Source: Thermodesulforhabdus norvegica
Lineage (GTDB): Bacteria > Desulfobacterota > Syntrophobacteria > Syntrophobacterales > Thermodesulforhabdaceae
Assembly: GCF_900114975.1 (NCBI RefSeq)
Contig: NZ_FOUU01000012.1
Span: forward strand, 1 to 64,000
Direction: 5' to 3'
Length of the DNA stretch: 64,000 nucleotides
Shown here: piece after piece, positions 15,513 through 25,511 of the stretch
How the letters are laid out: each line of letters begins with the position of its first letter
Numbering within the stretch: position 1 is the stretch's first letter
The notes under the pieces: generated by a model
Databases searched by the model: none
The model's input: the letters and a program-made list of their open reading frames with translations, nothing else
Told to the model about the DNA's origin: nothing
Program-made: the position numbers and the translations under genes

Positions 15513-17699
15513 ATGCCGAGGGTCAGACCTGGAAGACCTTATCCGCTCGGGGCTACGTGGGACGGGATGGGTGTAAATTTCGCCCTCTTTTCCGAAAACG
15601 CCGAAAAGGTTGAACTCTGCCTTTTCGATTCTCCCGACGCAACCAGAGAATCTGCCCGTATTCCCATGGTAGAATACACGGATATGGTCTGGCACATGTA
15701 TCTAACGGACCTGTATCCGGGACAGCTTTACGGCTACAGGGTTTACGGCCCCTATGAGCCTGAAAGAGGGTTGAGATACAATCCAAATAAGGTAATGCTC
15801 GATCCCTATGCAAAGCGTATAATTCGCAGTTCCAGATGGCATGAAACATGGTTTGATTATCGAGTTGATGTATTCGAAAAAGAGGGCAGGCTGGTCCCCG
15901 ATACCAGAGACAACGCGGCATGGGCACCTCTCGGCATGGTGGTTGACGACGCCTTTACCTGGCAGAAGGACGAACATCCCGATATTCCATGGAATAAGAC
16001 GGTAATCTACGAAGCTCACGTAAAGGGGCTTACCTATTTGCATCCCGATGTACCGGAGGAACTGAGAGGAACCTACCTTGGGGTGGCAACGGAGCCGGTT
16101 ATCCGCCACCTCAGGGATCTCGGGGTTACGGCAGTTGAACTGATGCCCATTCACCAGCATATTGACGAGTATCATCTGGTCAGAAAGGGGCTTGCAAATT
16201 ACTGGGGGTACAATTCCATCGGATTTTTTGCGCCCGATGAGAGGTTTTCGGCGAGGGGGATTGGGTCTTCCGATCCGGTCAGAGAATTTAAAACCATGGT
16301 GAAGATCCTGCATAGCCACGGCATTGAAGTCATTCTGGACGTGGTTTACAACCATACGGCCGAAGGCGACCATTCAGGTCCGAGCCTGTGCTTCCGCGGG
16401 ATAGACAACCCCTGTTATTACCGACTCGATTCTCAGGATATGATGAAATACATCGATTTTTCGGGATGTGGAAATTCGCTCAATGTACGCCATCCAAGAG
16501 TTTTACAGCTTATCATGGACAGCTTAAGGTACTGGGTGCTTGAAATGCACGTTGACGGCTTCCGGTTCGATCTGGCCAGTGCTTTAGCCAGAGGTCTCTA
16601 CGAGGTTGACCAGCTTTCGGCCTTTTTCAACATTATTCATCAGGACCCCGTCATATCCCGGGTTAAGCTTATAGCGGAACCCTGGGATCTCGGCGAAGGG
16701 GGCTATCAGGTGGGAAACTTTCCGGTTCTCTGGGCAGAATGGAACGGAAAATATCGGGACACGATCAGAGCCTTCTGGAATTATCCGTCGGCTAATAACA
16801 TGAGAGACATGGCCACAAGGCTTGCCGGGAGCAGCGACCTTTATGAAAGGAGCGGCAAGAAACCCTATGCCAGTATCAACTTCGTAACCTGCCATGACGG
16901 GTTCACCCTTCAGGACCTGGTAAGCTACAACGAAAAACACAACGAAGCCAACCTTGAGGAAAACAGAGACGGTGAAAACAACAACATAAGCTTTAACTAC
17001 GGTGTTGAAGGGCCGACCGATGATCCCGATATTATCGAAACACGCTACAGGCAGAAACGCAATTTCATGCTGACCCTCATGTGTTCTCTGGGGGTGCCCA
17101 TGATATCCGGAGGAGACGAACTGGGGAGAACCCAGAAGGGTAACAACAATGCCTATTGTCAGGACAATCCCATCAGCTGGTACCCCTGGGAACTTTCGCC
17201 CAGGGATGCGAAATTTTTTGAATTCGTAAAGAAGGTCGTGTCAATTCGTAAGCAGCAACCGGTGTTTCAGAGGTCGGATTTCTTTCAGGGACGCCCGATC
17301 CATGATTCAGGATGGAAGGACATCACCTGGTTCAAACCCGACGGCACCGAGATGAAACATGAAGACTGGTACGATCCCGGGGCAAGAGCTCTGGGTGTAA
17401 TTCTGGGCGGAGATGCCATAGACGAGCTGGATGACGAGGGTAACAGGATAACTGGCGACACGGTTTTGATCCTCTTCCATTTCTTCAGGGACGGCATAAC
17501 ACCCTTTGTCCTTCCTGCCTGCACCTATAACGATACCGCGCCCGGGAAAAGGATTCATCGGCCTTTCAGATGGAAGTTGCTCGTGGACACCACCTATGAG
17601 CTGGATCCTCCGGAGAACCTGCTGTACTGGAATCCGGGAGATGTCTATAATATGACGCCTGCCAGTGCGGCTTTGTTTGTGTTAACGGGTCCTTTCTGA
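15513..17699 (+). CDS. glgX: glycogen debranching enzyme GlgX
   Basis: Encodes 728 aa, an isoamylase-type GH13 protein. An N-terminal CBM48 domain ([20 protein letters not shown]) precedes the barrel. Catalytic regions are [19 protein letters not shown] (nucleophile Asp), [10 protein letters not shown] (acid Glu) and NFVTCHDGF; the [16 protein letters not shown] stretch is characteristic of GlgX. GGGGGAGG lies before the ATG. It removes alpha-1,6 branches from phosphorylase-limited glycogen. Followed by glgB after 4 bases, so the operon contains both branching and debranching enzymes. A TGTGATAATATG element at 15471-15482 could be an extended -10 for this operon. Confidence 0.95.
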   Translation: MPRVRPGRPYPLGATWDGMGVNFALFSENAEKVELCLFDSPDATRESARIPMVEYTDMVWHMYLTDLYPGQLYGYRVYGPYEPERGLRYNPNKVMLDPYAKRIIRSSRWHETWFDYRVDVFEKEGRLVPDTRDNAAWAPLGMVVDDAFTWQKDEHPDIPWNKTVIYEAHVKGLTYLHPDVPEELRGTYLGVATEPVIRHLRDLGVTAVELMPIHQHIDEYHLVRKGLANYWGYNSIGFFAPDERFSARGIGSSDPVREFKTMVKILHSHGIEVILDVVYNHTAEGDHSGPSLCFRGIDNPCYYRLDSQDMMKYIDFSGCGNSLNVRHPRVLQLIMDSLRYWVLEMHVDGFRFDLASALARGLYEVDQLSAFFNIIHQDPVISRVKLIAEPWDLGEGGYQVGNFPVLWAEWNGKYRDTIRAFWNYPSANNMRDMATRLAGSSDLYERSGKKPYASINFVTCHDGFTLQDLVSYNEKHNEANLEENRDGENNNISFNYGVEGPTDDPDIIETRYRQKRNFMLTLMCSLGVPMISGGDELGRTQKGNNNAYCQDNPISWYPWELSPRDAKFFEFVKKVVSIRKQQPVFQRSDFFQGRPIHDSGWKDITWFKPDGTEMKHEDWYDPGARALGVILGGDAIDELDDEGNRITGDTVLILFHFFRDGITPFVLPACTYNDTAPGKRIHRPFRWKLLVDTTYELDPPENLLYWNPGDVYNMTPASAALFVLTGPF

Positions 17700-17703
17700 A
17701 TTC

Positions 17704-19629
17704 ATGAACCGGAGTAAATCAGATATGTCTTTTCGGTCTCCCATTACGGACTACGATATTTATCTTTTCAGAAGGGGTGAGCACTATAGGTTATGGGAAA
17801 AATTCGGTGCCCATCCCTGCAATGTTGACGGTTCTGATGGTTACTACTTTGCCGTCTGGGCCCCCAATGCCGACCATGTCAGCGTGGTAGGCGACTTCAA
17901 TGAGTGGGACGAAACCGGTAACCCTCTGAGTCGTCGTGGAGACTCGGGCATCTGGGAGGGCTTTATAGAAGGGATCAGGCCCGGGATGTATTACAAGTAT
18001 TGCATAATTTCTCACGGCGGCAATTACAGGGTTCTCAAGGCTGATCCCTATGCTTTCTATTGTGAGCGGCCTCCCGGGACGGCTTCTGTGACATGGGATC
18101 TCTCCGGTTTTGAATGGAGTGACCACGATTGGATGAATAAGCGCTCTTCCAGGAAACATTACGACGAACCCATTTCCATATACGAGGTGCATCTGGGTTC
18201 ATGGTTGCGTCGCGAGGGATCAGATGCCTACTGCGGCTACAGAGAAATCGCACCTTTACTCGTCGAATATGTGAAGGACATGGGATTTACTCATGTTGAA
18301 TTCCTGCCGGTTATGGAACATCCCTTTGATGGATCCTGGGGATATCAGGTTACCGGTTATTTCGCCCCAACGAGCCGGTTTGGAACGCCTCAGGACTTCA
18401 TGTTTCTGATAAACGAACTGCACCGTAACGGAATCGGCGTTATTCTGGATTGGGTTCCGGCTCATTTCCCGACCGATGAACACGGCCTGGGGTACTTCGA
18501 CGGAACTCACCTTTACGAGTACCCAGACCCCAGGATCGGCTTCCACAGAGACTGGAACACCTACGTTTTCGACTACGGGCGAAACGAGGTGAGAAGCTTT
18601 CTTCTGTCAAGTGCTTTGTTCTGGTGTGAGGTTTTTCATGCGGACGGTCTTCGGGTCGATGCGGTGGCTTCGATGCTATACAGAGATTATTCAAGACCGG
18701 ATGGAGAATGGATCCCGAATCAGTATGGAGGGAAAGAAAACCTTGAGGCCATCGCTTTTATAAAGCGCTTTAACGAAGTCCTCTATTCGGAATGTCCGGG
18801 TGTAATGACCATAGCCGAAGAATCTACTGCCTGGCCCATGGTGTCGCGTCCGACCTATCTTGGAGGACTGGGCTTTGGTTTTAAGTGGAACATGGGGTGG
18901 ATGCATGATACCCTCAAATACATGTCTAAAGACCCGATCTACAGGAAGTATCACCATAATGAACTGACTTTTAGCCTTCTTTATGCCTTCCACGAAAACT
19001 TTATCTTACCCTTTTCTCACGATGAGGTCGTTCACGGAAAGGGCTCGATGATCAACAAGATGCCCGGAGATAAGTGGCAGAAGTTTGCTAATCTCAGAGT
19101 TCTCTACGGTTACATGTTCGCCCATCCGGGAAAGAAGCTGCTTTTCATGGGCAATGAGTTCGGTCAGTGGCGGGAATGGAACCACGATACCTCTCTGGAC
19201 TGGTACCTTCTGGACGATCCGTTCCATCGGGGGTTGAAGCTCTGGGTCAAAGACCTTAACAGGCTTCTTTCATCGGAACCCGCTCTTTACGAACTGGATT
19301 CTTCGTGGGAAGGCTTTCGCTGGATTGACTGCCATGACAGTGATCAGAGCACTTTAAGTTTTTTAAGGATCGGGAGGCACACAGATAGGGATCTGCTACT
19401 CTGCGTTTGCAATTTCACCCCGGTTCCTCGATACCCCTTTTATGTTGGTGTTCCGAAAGAAGGTTTCTGGAAAGAACTTTTAAACAGCGACAGTGAGCTT
19501 TACGGCGGAAGCGGCCTTGGTAACATGGGAGGCCTCCATACGGAGCCTGTTCCTGCCCACGGTTATAGTCAATCTCTCAAAATCATGCTCCCGCCCCTTG
19601 CAGCTGTGTTCTTCAAACCGGAGTCATAA
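17704..19629 (+). CDS. glgB: 1,4-alpha-glucan branching enzyme
   Basis: Encodes 641 aa. A CBM48-like domain ([21 protein letters not shown]) precedes the GH13 barrel. Conserved regions are [39 protein letters not shown] (nucleophile Asp), [11 protein letters not shown] (acid Glu) and [14 protein letters not shown], all GlgB hallmarks. It makes alpha-1,6 branch points. The stop TAA overlaps the ATG of malQ (TAATG), so the two are translationally coupled. Confidence 0.96.
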   Translation: MNRSKSDMSFRSPITDYDIYLFRRGEHYRLWEKFGAHPCNVDGSDGYYFAVWAPNADHVSVVGDFNEWDETGNPLSRRGDSGIWEGFIEGIRPGMYYKYCIISHGGNYRVLKADPYAFYCERPPGTASVTWDLSGFEWSDHDWMNKRSSRKHYDEPISIYEVHLGSWLRREGSDAYCGYREIAPLLVEYVKDMGFTHVEFLPVMEHPFDGSWGYQVTGYFAPTSRFGTPQDFMFLINELHRNGIGVILDWVPAHFPTDEHGLGYFDGTHLYEYPDPRIGFHRDWNTYVFDYGRNEVRSFLLSSALFWCEVFHADGLRVDAVASMLYRDYSRPDGEWIPNQYGGKENLEAIAFIKRFNEVLYSECPGVMTIAEESTAWPMVSRPTYLGGLGFGFKWNMGWMHDTLKYMSKDPIYRKYHHNELTFSLLYAFHENFILPFSHDEVVHGKGSMINKMPGDKWQKFANLRVLYGYMFAHPGKKLLFMGNEFGQWREWNHDTSLDWYLLDDPFHRGLKLWVKDLNRLLSSEPALYELDSSWEGFRWIDCHDSDQSTLSFLRIGRHTDRDLLLCVCNFTPVPRYPFYVGVPKEGFWKELLNSDSELYGGSGLGNMGGLHTEPVPAHGYSQSLKIMLPPLAAVFFKPES

Positions 19630-21806
19630 TGGAAAAACTTCTGGATTTTCTGTCGAAGTATTACGGTATCGTCCCTTCTTACTACGACATCTGGGGGAAT
19701 CTGCGCGTAGCATCACCGGAACAGAAGCTGGCCGTTCTGAAGTACATGGGAGTGGAGGCGGAAGATAAAGCTTCTGCCGAAAGAGCGGTCCATAGAGTGA
19801 TAGAAGATCATTTCAGAAAACCCGTACCCCCGATTGTCACTGCTGATGAGGGTGATTTCGTAGCCGTTCCATGTGTTCTGACCCCCGGGTGGAATCGAAC
19901 CGGGTTGCGCTTTGAATGGTCTCTGAGGCTTGAGGACGGTACTCTGAGTGAGGGCAGAAGTGAACTTGACCTTGCAGACGGGTGCGTTGAGCCCCTTTTT
20001 CCGGAATTTCGGGAAGTAGCGCTTCCGAGCTACCGCCTTCCTGAAAAGATCTGCCTGGAAATTCCGGTCAGACCTCCCTCGGGATACCATACCCTGGAAA
20101 TCTACGTTCCCGACTTGGGTCTCAGGAGCACTCTCGATGTCGTGGTCTCTCCTGCCGAAGCTTACAGGGCGATTAAAAGGTGCTGGGGACTTGCCGTTCA
20201 GTTGTACGCGGCAAGGTCACGGCGGGGAGGGGGCATGGGTAGCTTTTACGAGCTTTCCGCTCTTATGGATGTGGCATCACGAATGGGGGCAGCTTTTGTG
20301 GGTATTAACCCTCTCCACTACGGCTACCCCGAAAATCCTCATCATATAAGCCCTTATTGCGCATCCAGCCGCAGGTTTCTCAATCCTCTGTATGTAATTC
20401 CGGATCAGAAATTTCCAGAAAGTGCGGCAATTTTCGGCTCTAACGTCGAAGAAGGTGATAAAAATCCTTCTTTGCCCGGTTTGATAAATTACGAAACGCT
20501 GGTTCCCCGCCTGTGGGCTTCCCTTAAGGAATTTTATGTTAAATTCAAGGACCATTGTACAAAGCCGGAGTCGCCTCTGTCCGAAGGTTTTCGCAGATTT
20601 ATCGAGGAAAGGACGCCGGTTTTAAAATACTTCGGAATTTTCGAGTACCTCAGGTGGCGCTTCGGAACGCCCTGGTATGAATGGCCTTCTGAGTTCTCTC
20701 ATCCGATGAAACTGGAGGAGCCGAGGTTACCCGAAGGATGGCAGGAGGGCGTGGAATTTTCGGCCTTTTTACAATACATCGCCCACCTACAGCTGAGCCG
20801 GTGTCGTGACCGCGGTCTCGGCCTGCATCCATCGGTTCTTCTATATGCAGACCTGGCCGTCGGGGTCGATCGCGGGGGCTTTGATGCATGGTACGATCAG
20901 GAGTGTTATGCTCTGGAAGCCGATGTTGGGGCTCCACCCGATGATTTCAATCCAATGGGTCAAAAGTGGGGAGTTGTTCCCTTTATACCCCACAGGCTCA
21001 CCGCCTGCTCCTACAGGCCTTTTATTGAAGTGATCAGAGCCAACATGGCTTATGCTTCAATAATTCGCATAGATCACGTTATGGGCCTGTTCCGTCTTTT
21101 CTGGATTCCTTCGGGGTTTTCTCCGGCACAGGGAGTATATGTGAGGTATCCTCTGGATGACCTTGCAAGAATCGTTACGCTGGAAAGCGTGCGGAACGGT
21201 TGCGTTGTTATTGGCGAAGATCTCGGAACTGTTCCCGATGAGATCAGGCAGGAAATGTCCTCCAGGAAGTGGTTTTCTTACCGGGTACTCTATTTTTCAA
21301 AAAATCAGGATGGAACCTTTTCGGCTCCTGAAGAATATCCCGAGTTTTCCATTGCCTCGGTAAGCACTCACGATTTGCCCACTCTGGTAGGATACTGGAA
21401 AGCCAAAGATCTCATCCTCAGGCGAAACCTGGGTATGTTCGGCGACGAAAAAAGGGCCGAGTTTTACCTGCGACAAAGGGAGGCAGATAAAAAAAATCTC
21501 CTCAGGGCCGTAATGCCCGATCTGGACAAGTTACCGGACGAAGTTCCCTTTCCGGAGCTTACCAAAGCAGTACTGGGTTACATCGCCCGATCACGGTCAC
21601 GACTGATGGCCGTGCAGGTTGAGGATCTCCTTATGGAAGAATTTCAACCCAACCTGCCGGGGACAACCACGGAATATCCGTGCTGGAGAATCCGCTGGAG
21701 TAAACCGCTGGAAGAGATTGCGGAGGATAGCTTTGTCCGTCAGGTTGCCTTAATCATTGCCTCCGGCCGAAAGAAGTCCGGCCCTGACTGCATCGACGAA
21801 AAGTGA
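19629..21806 (+). CDS. malQ: 4-alpha-glucanotransferase (amylomaltase)
   Basis: Encodes 725 aa, a GH77 enzyme with a ~190-residue N-terminal extension as in the long MalQ type. Conserved stretches are FVGINPLHYGYPENPHHISPY, DLAVGVDRGGFDAWYD, GAPPDDFNPMGQKWGVVPF, IIRIDHVMGLFRLFWIP (nucleophile Asp), VIGEDLGTVPDEIR (acid Glu) and STHDLPTLVGYW. It transfers maltodextrin segments between chains. Last gene of the glgX-glgB-malQ operon; its final 57 bases overlap the convergent iron-sulfur gene. Confidence 0.95.
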   Translation: MEKLLDFLSKYYGIVPSYYDIWGNLRVASPEQKLAVLKYMGVEAEDKASAERAVHRVIEDHFRKPVPPIVTADEGDFVAVPCVLTPGWNRTGLRFEWSLRLEDGTLSEGRSELDLADGCVEPLFPEFREVALPSYRLPEKICLEIPVRPPSGYHTLEIYVPDLGLRSTLDVVVSPAEAYRAIKRCWGLAVQLYAARSRRGGGMGSFYELSALMDVASRMGAAFVGINPLHYGYPENPHHISPYCASSRRFLNPLYVIPDQKFPESAAIFGSNVEEGDKNPSLPGLINYETLVPRLWASLKEFYVKFKDHCTKPESPLSEGFRRFIEERTPVLKYFGIFEYLRWRFGTPWYEWPSEFSHPMKLEEPRLPEGWQEGVEFSAFLQYIAHLQLSRCRDRGLGLHPSVLLYADLAVGVDRGGFDAWYDQECYALEADVGAPPDDFNPMGQKWGVVPFIPHRLTACSYRPFIEVIRANMAYASIIRIDHVMGLFRLFWIPSGFSPAQGVYVRYPLDDLARIVTLESVRNGCVVIGEDLGTVPDEIRQEMSSRKWFSYRVLYFSKNQDGTFSAPEEYPEFSIASVSTHDLPTLVGYWKAKDLILRRNLGMFGDEKRAEFYLRQREADKKNLLRAVMPDLDKLPDEVPFPELTKAVLGYIARSRSRLMAVQVEDLLMEEFQPNLPGTTTEYPCWRIRWSKPLEEIAEDSFVRQVALIIASGRKKSGPDCIDEK

Positions 21807-22595
21807 ATGAAGCCTTGAGTCCACGTTACGCCAGATTTCGTAACTCTGAGGGGGAATTTCACCGTTGCGAAGGGCGATGTCCTGAACGGAACGAATTACC
21901 CAGGCACCTTTGACGCCCTGGGGGCATGCGTCGATGCACCTTTCACAGGCCACACACAACCAGCATTCACCCGACCTGGCGGTAAGCGTGTCCTGCCCGA
22001 TGTTAACCGTGCGGATGATGAACATGGGGCTGAAAAGGTCGGAATTTTCCGAAACCGGGCAGGCGTTGGAGCAGGAGCCACAGGTCCAGCAGGACGATAC
22101 GGCCGTGCTGTTGCCCATATAGCGTTTATGGGGCTTTAGACTTTGCAGTCGGGTTCCCGTTGACACCGTAACGGGCAGGCCGTTTCCACGGAATTGCAGT
22201 GTTTCCGCTTCCTGCCATATTTGGGCCGGATCAACGGGAATGCGCCGGTAAAAAATGTCCTGTGCCGCCTGACGACGGGCAATCTGAAGGCGACGGCGAA
22301 GCTGACGAAGCATTTCGGGAAATTTAGGATTTACGATCCCTTCAGAAAGGGCTTTGTTTCTGGCGCTTCTTATGACGGCCGAGGGTTTTACATTCATCGG
22401 GCATGTCCTGGCACATCGCTCACACTGGATGCAGTACCAGATGCTGGGATCTCTTAGCAGAGCCTCTGTCATGCCCAGAACATGGAGTCTGACAAGGCTT
22501 CTGGGCTTCAGTGCTCCTGTACGGAGGCTTATAGGGCAGTCGGCATCACAGCCCGCACAGGTGAAGCAACGATTGGGGTAAGAGAATTTCTCCAT
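21750..22595 (-). CDS. tandem HdrC-like iron-sulfur protein
   Basis: Encodes 281 aa. Four CxxCxxCxxxCP cluster motifs are visible: CFTCAGCDADCP, CIQCERCARTCP, CWTCGSCSNACP and CVACERCIDACP. They come as two pairs separated by a ~100-residue linker, so the protein is like two heterodisulfide reductase subunit C modules joined, each holding two [4Fe-4S] clusters. No HdrA/HdrB or membrane partner is adjacent; it stands alone between malQ and two tRNA genes. It is probably a soluble electron carrier or a subunit of a dispersed complex. Its last 57 bases overlap the 3' end of malQ. Confidence 0.78.
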   Translation of the reverse strand: MEKFSYPNRCFTCAGCDADCPISLRTGALKPRSLVRLHVLGMTEALLRDPSIWYCIQCERCARTCPMNVKPSAVIRSARNKALSEGIVNPKFPEMLRQLRRRLQIARRQAAQDIFYRRIPVDPAQIWQEAETLQFRGNGLPVTVSTGTRLQSLKPHKRYMGNSTAVSSCWTCGSCSNACPVSENSDLFSPMFIIRTVNIGQDTLTARSGECWLCVACERCIDACPQGVKGAWVIRSVQDIALRNGEIPPQSYEIWRNVDSRLHSLFVDAVRAGLLSAGGND

Positions 22596-22659
22596 GGCGA
22601 TTGTTCCGTTCTGTTAGGTTTTCTGCCATAAGGGTTGGAAACCGTGTTGTTAAAATAGA

Positions 22660-22752
22660 TGGCGGAGAGAGTGGGATTCGAACCCACGGTGCGTGTTTCC
22701 ACGCACACTCGCTTAGCAGGCGAGCGCCTTCGACCTACTCGGCCATCTCTCC
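22660..22752 (-). tRNA. tRNA-Ser (GCT anticodon)
   Basis: A 93-base tRNA including an encoded 3' CCA (22662-22660). The acceptor arms GGAGAGA and TCTCTCC pair, discriminator is G, the D-arm start TGGCCGAG and the T-loop GTTCGAATCC are typical of serine tRNAs, and there is a long variable arm (GTGCGTG/CACGCAC). Anticodon GCT is at 22717-22715. Reads AGC/AGU codons. Confidence 0.97.
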
Positions 22753-22760
22753 GCCCTACA

Positions 22761-22852
22761 TGGCGGAGGGAGCAGGATTCGAACCTGCGGTCCCGCGTTA
22801 ACGGGACAACGGTTTTCAAGACCGCCGCCTTAAACCACTCGGCCATCCCTCC
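22761..22852 (-). tRNA. tRNA-Ser (TGA anticodon)
   Basis: A 92-base tRNA with encoded CCA (22763-22761). Acceptor arms GGAGGGA and TCCCTCC pair, with discriminator G, a TGGCCGAG D-arm start, a long variable arm (GTCCCG/CGGGAC), and a GTTCGAATCC T-loop. Anticodon TGA is at 22818-22816, in the loop CTTGAAA. It lies 8 bases upstream of the other serine tRNA on the same strand, so both probably come from one precursor. Confidence 0.97.
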
Positions 22853-22874
22853 GCCGTTTTCCTTTTTTATTTTC

Positions 22875-22903
22875 AAATAACATTGACCTTTCCGGTATGT
22901 CAA
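22875..22903 (-). promoter_or_regulatory. sigma70-type promoter of the tRNA-Ser pair
   Basis: Minus-strand TTGACA (22903-22898) and TTATTT (22880-22875) are separated by 17 bases, with the first tRNA starting 23 bases downstream. Confidence 0.65.
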
Positions 22904-22992
22904 GCAGGGGTTTTTAATCCCTGATGCAAAGGCGTCCGGGTTTACGGCCTGAGGGCGACGGAACCGGCCTTTAGGCTGGTCGAAGATTTTTG

Positions 22993-23021
22993 TTGACATG
23001 AGTATGCTAGTAGTATATTCA
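22993..23021 (+). promoter_or_regulatory. sigma70-type promoter of the catabolic operon
   Basis: TTGACA (22993-22998), a 17-base spacer and TATTCA (23016-23021) lie 66 bases before the GntR gene. A GntR operator would be expected near here, but I cannot define a palindrome with confidence. Confidence 0.6.
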
Positions 23022-23086
23022 GGATATGCACAGAAGATACGGGAAGAATAAAAGGGGTATAAACAAAAGGGATCGAAAAGTAGCCC

Positions 23087-23737
23087 ATGAACAAAAAAAG
23101 CTTTGTCTATACCGAAATAAAAAAGCGCATCCTGGACGGAACCCTTCCACCGGGCTGTCCTATAAACGAAGTAGAACTCGCCAGAGAACTCAACGTATCC
23201 AAGACGCCCGTGAGAGAAGCCCTCAGGGAACTCGAAAAAGAGGGATTTGTCGAAAACATACCGGGACGGGGATCGACCGTCTCCAATATATCCTTCAACG
23301 ACATAAGGGAGATATTCGAAATAAGAGAAATCCTTGAGTGTGGAGCCGCTAAAAGAGCAGCGCTGCTTTGCAATAAAGAAGACGTGAAGGCTAAAAGGCG
23401 CCAACTGGAGGCCTTCAAGCCCGATCAGGCCGAAGAGACAACCCTGTCATGGGGTCCGGAAGAGGACATCCATCTCTACATAATAGGAGTGCTTAATAAC
23501 AAAAGGCTTACGGAAGCCTACCTGCGGATTCTGGATCACATAGTCCGTATTAGAAATCAATTCGGCAAACGATTTACGCACCATCGAAGAGAAGAAATCC
23601 TGACAGAACATCTGAACATTCTTGATGCTCTTATTGAGGGCAATCCCGAGAAAGCCGAACGGGCAGTTCAGGTCCATCTCAGAAATGCTGCCGCCTTTTT
23701 GATGGGTCTCATCTTACCAAGAAGGGAGCAGAGCTGA
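23087..23737 (+). CDS. GntR-family regulator with FCD domain
   Basis: Encodes 216 aa. N-terminal winged helix-turn-helix (~1-70) includes INEVELARELNVSKTPVREALRELEKEGFV, the GntR consensus. The C-terminal helical FCD domain (~75-210) carries metal/ligand-binding positions D/H in EDIHLYIIG and HLNILDALIEGN plus a final HLRNA. FCD regulators usually answer to organic acids. It leads and probably controls the ten-gene catabolic and transport cluster to its right; the next gene begins 2 bases after its stop. Confidence 0.9.
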   Translation: MNKKSFVYTEIKKRILDGTLPPGCPINEVELARELNVSKTPVREALRELEKEGFVENIPGRGSTVSNISFNDIREIFEIREILECGAAKRAALLCNKEDVKAKRRQLEAFKPDQAEETTLSWGPEEDIHLYIIGVLNNKRLTEAYLRILDHIVRIRNQFGKRFTHHRREEILTEHLNILDALIEGNPEKAERAVQVHLRNAAAFLMGLILPRREQS

Positions 23738-23739
23738 TC

Positions 23740-24417
23740 ATGGTTCACGTCATCAAGAAAATACAGCGTCCGCCAGAAGAAATAATTGATAAGTTCAGGA
23801 CCCTGGGATCGGCTACCGTTTACGAAGCGTCGGGCCGATCAGGATCCGTGCATCCTTCGATTAAACCGCTACGGCCCGGAATGAAAATTGTCGGCCCGGC
23901 CGTCACGGTTAAATGCGCCCCCGGAGACAATCTTATGCTCCACAAGGCACTGGAGGTTGCCGAGCCGGGTGATGTAATCGTGGCTTCAACGGGAAATTAT
24001 CCCTTCGCAGGCTACTTCGGCGATTTGATGGCCACCTATGCCGTAAGTCGCGGTATTGCCGGGCTGGCTATTGACGGATGCGTCCGCGACAGCTCATCGA
24101 TCGCTGAAATGGGGCTTGCCGTCTTCTGCCGGGGAACCTGTATTCGTGGCACGACGAAAGGCCTTCTGGGGCTGATCAATCATCCGATTCTCTTCGGTGA
24201 GGTGATCGTTTCTCCGGGTGATCTTGTTCTGGGCGATGATGACGGAATTGTAATCGTCGAACGGGACCGAATTGAGGAGGTCCTTGAGGCTTCCCTGAAT
24301 CGAGCACGAAAGGAAGAAGAAAAGGCCAGAGTGTTGAGCAGTGGGGTTTCTACGGTCTCCTATAACAGGCTGGACAGAGTCTTTGCGCAACTCGGACTGG
24401 TTGAGGAGTCGTCATGA
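23740..24417 (+). CDS. RraA-family aldolase/decarboxylase
   Basis: Encodes 225 aa. Signature stretches of the RraA / 4-hydroxy-4-methyl-2-oxoglutarate aldolase family are TVKCAPGDNLMLHKAL, EPGDVIVASTG, GLAIDGCVRDSS (Arg and Asp at the metal site) and PGDLVLGDDDGIVIV. Members cleave 2-keto acids to pyruvate or decarboxylate oxaloacetate; a few bind RNase E. In this catabolic operon an aldolase or decarboxylase role is likely. The next gene's ATG overlaps its stop by 4 bases. Confidence 0.8.
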   Translation: MVHVIKKIQRPPEEIIDKFRTLGSATVYEASGRSGSVHPSIKPLRPGMKIVGPAVTVKCAPGDNLMLHKALEVAEPGDVIVASTGNYPFAGYFGDLMATYAVSRGIAGLAIDGCVRDSSSIAEMGLAVFCRGTCIRGTTKGLLGLINHPILFGEVIVSPGDLVLGDDDGIVIVERDRIEEVLEASLNRARKEEEKARVLSSGVSTVSYNRLDRVFAQLGLVEESS

Positions 24418-25511
24418 GAGTTCGAAAAGAGGTGCTTCTGCAGGGTGTTTCAAAGATCCTCCAGGCTCTCGGTGCTTCGGAAGAAGAAGCCGCAATAACG
24501 ACAGGTGTCCTTGTTGAAGCAGATATGCGGGGTATTTCAACCCATGGATGCGTTTATGTACCTCTTATCGCAAATAGGGTTAAAGCCGGAGTTCTGCAGT
24601 TGCCCACGACCGTGCGGGTTATCAAAGATGAAAACGCCCTGGCCCATCTTGACGGAGGGAATGGACTGGGGCCTGTGGCCGCCTTCAGGGCTATGGCAAT
24701 TTGCATTGAAAAAGCCCGGCGCTACGGAGTTGGTTTTGCCCTGGTAAGGAACACCAATCACATCGGCTTTCTGGGCTATTACACCCACATGGCCGCTCTT
24801 GAAGGCATGTTCGGGCTCTGTATGACCAACGCGGCTCCATCCATGGCTCCCTGGGGCGGTGCCGAGCCGATTATGGGAAGCAATCCCATATCGATGGCCG
24901 TACCCTGGAACGACGACGATACCGTCGTTCTGGATATGTCATCCAGTGTTGTGGCAAGGGGTAAAATTCGGCAGGCGGCAAGGCGGGGTGAGGCTATCCC
25001 CCCTGGATGGGCGCTGGACTCGGAGGGCCGACCGACCACCGATGCCGGCGAAGCTCTAAAGGGCACACTTCTGCCTATCGGTGGTCCCAAGGGTTACGGG
25101 CTGGCTTTCTTTGTTGATGTAATTGCAGGAATCCTATCGGGTTCGCAATTCGGGCCTTTCCTCAGAACCTTCCATAAACCGCTTGGACCCACCGGTGTCG
25201 GCGCCGCTTTTATGGCACTGGATATTTCGAGGGTAATGCCTCTTGAGAAATTTCGTTCCACCCTCTCACTTTATGCCGACATAATCCGTAACTCCAGGAA
25301 GGCCAGAGGAGTAGAACGGATCTTCCTGCCTGGTGAGATAGAGGCCGAAAGGGCCCGTCATAGCCTTAAGAACGGAATTGCGGTTGATGACAGGGTTATC
25401 GATAGCCTCAATCGGTTGCTGGAGGAAAAGGGGATTTCTTTTCGAATTGAAGGAGAAGAAAATGGAAAAGATTCTCAGGGTCAACTCCCGAACGGGATCA
25501 TGGAAAATTGA
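24414..25511 (+). CDS. Ldh-family NAD(P)-dependent 2-hydroxyacid dehydrogenase
   Basis: Encodes 365 aa, the malate/L-lactate/sulfolactate/ureidoglycolate dehydrogenase family (not Rossmann type). Conserved blocks are DMRGISTHGC, LVRNTNHIGFLGYY (catalytic His), GSNPISMAVPW, VLDMSSSVVARGKI and GGPKGYGLAFFVDVIAGILSGS. Substrate cannot be fixed from sequence alone; a 2-hydroxy acid from the operon substrate is likely. Starts within the RraA-family stop and overlaps the AOR start by 50 bases. Confidence 0.85.
   Translation: MRVRKEVLLQGVSKILQALGASEEEAAITTGVLVEADMRGISTHGCVYVPLIANRVKAGVLQLPTTVRVIKDENALAHLDGGNGLGPVAAFRAMAICIEKARRYGVGFALVRNTNHIGFLGYYTHMAALEGMFGLCMTNAAPSMAPWGGAEPIMGSNPISMAVPWNDDDTVVLDMSSSVVARGKIRQAARRGEAIPPGWALDSEGRPTTDAGEALKGTLLPIGGPKGYGLAFFVDVIAGILSGSQFGPFLRTFHKPLGPTGVGAAFMALDISRVMPLEKFRSTLSLYADIIRNSRKARGVERIFLPGEIEAERARHSLKNGIAVDDRVIDSLNRLLEEKGISFRIEGEENGKDSQGQLPNGIMEN

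Noticed and set aside
22529-23404. 291-codon minus-strand ORF across the tRNA region
   Set aside because: It runs through both serine tRNA genes and antisense to the GntR gene; low-complexity translation with no domain.
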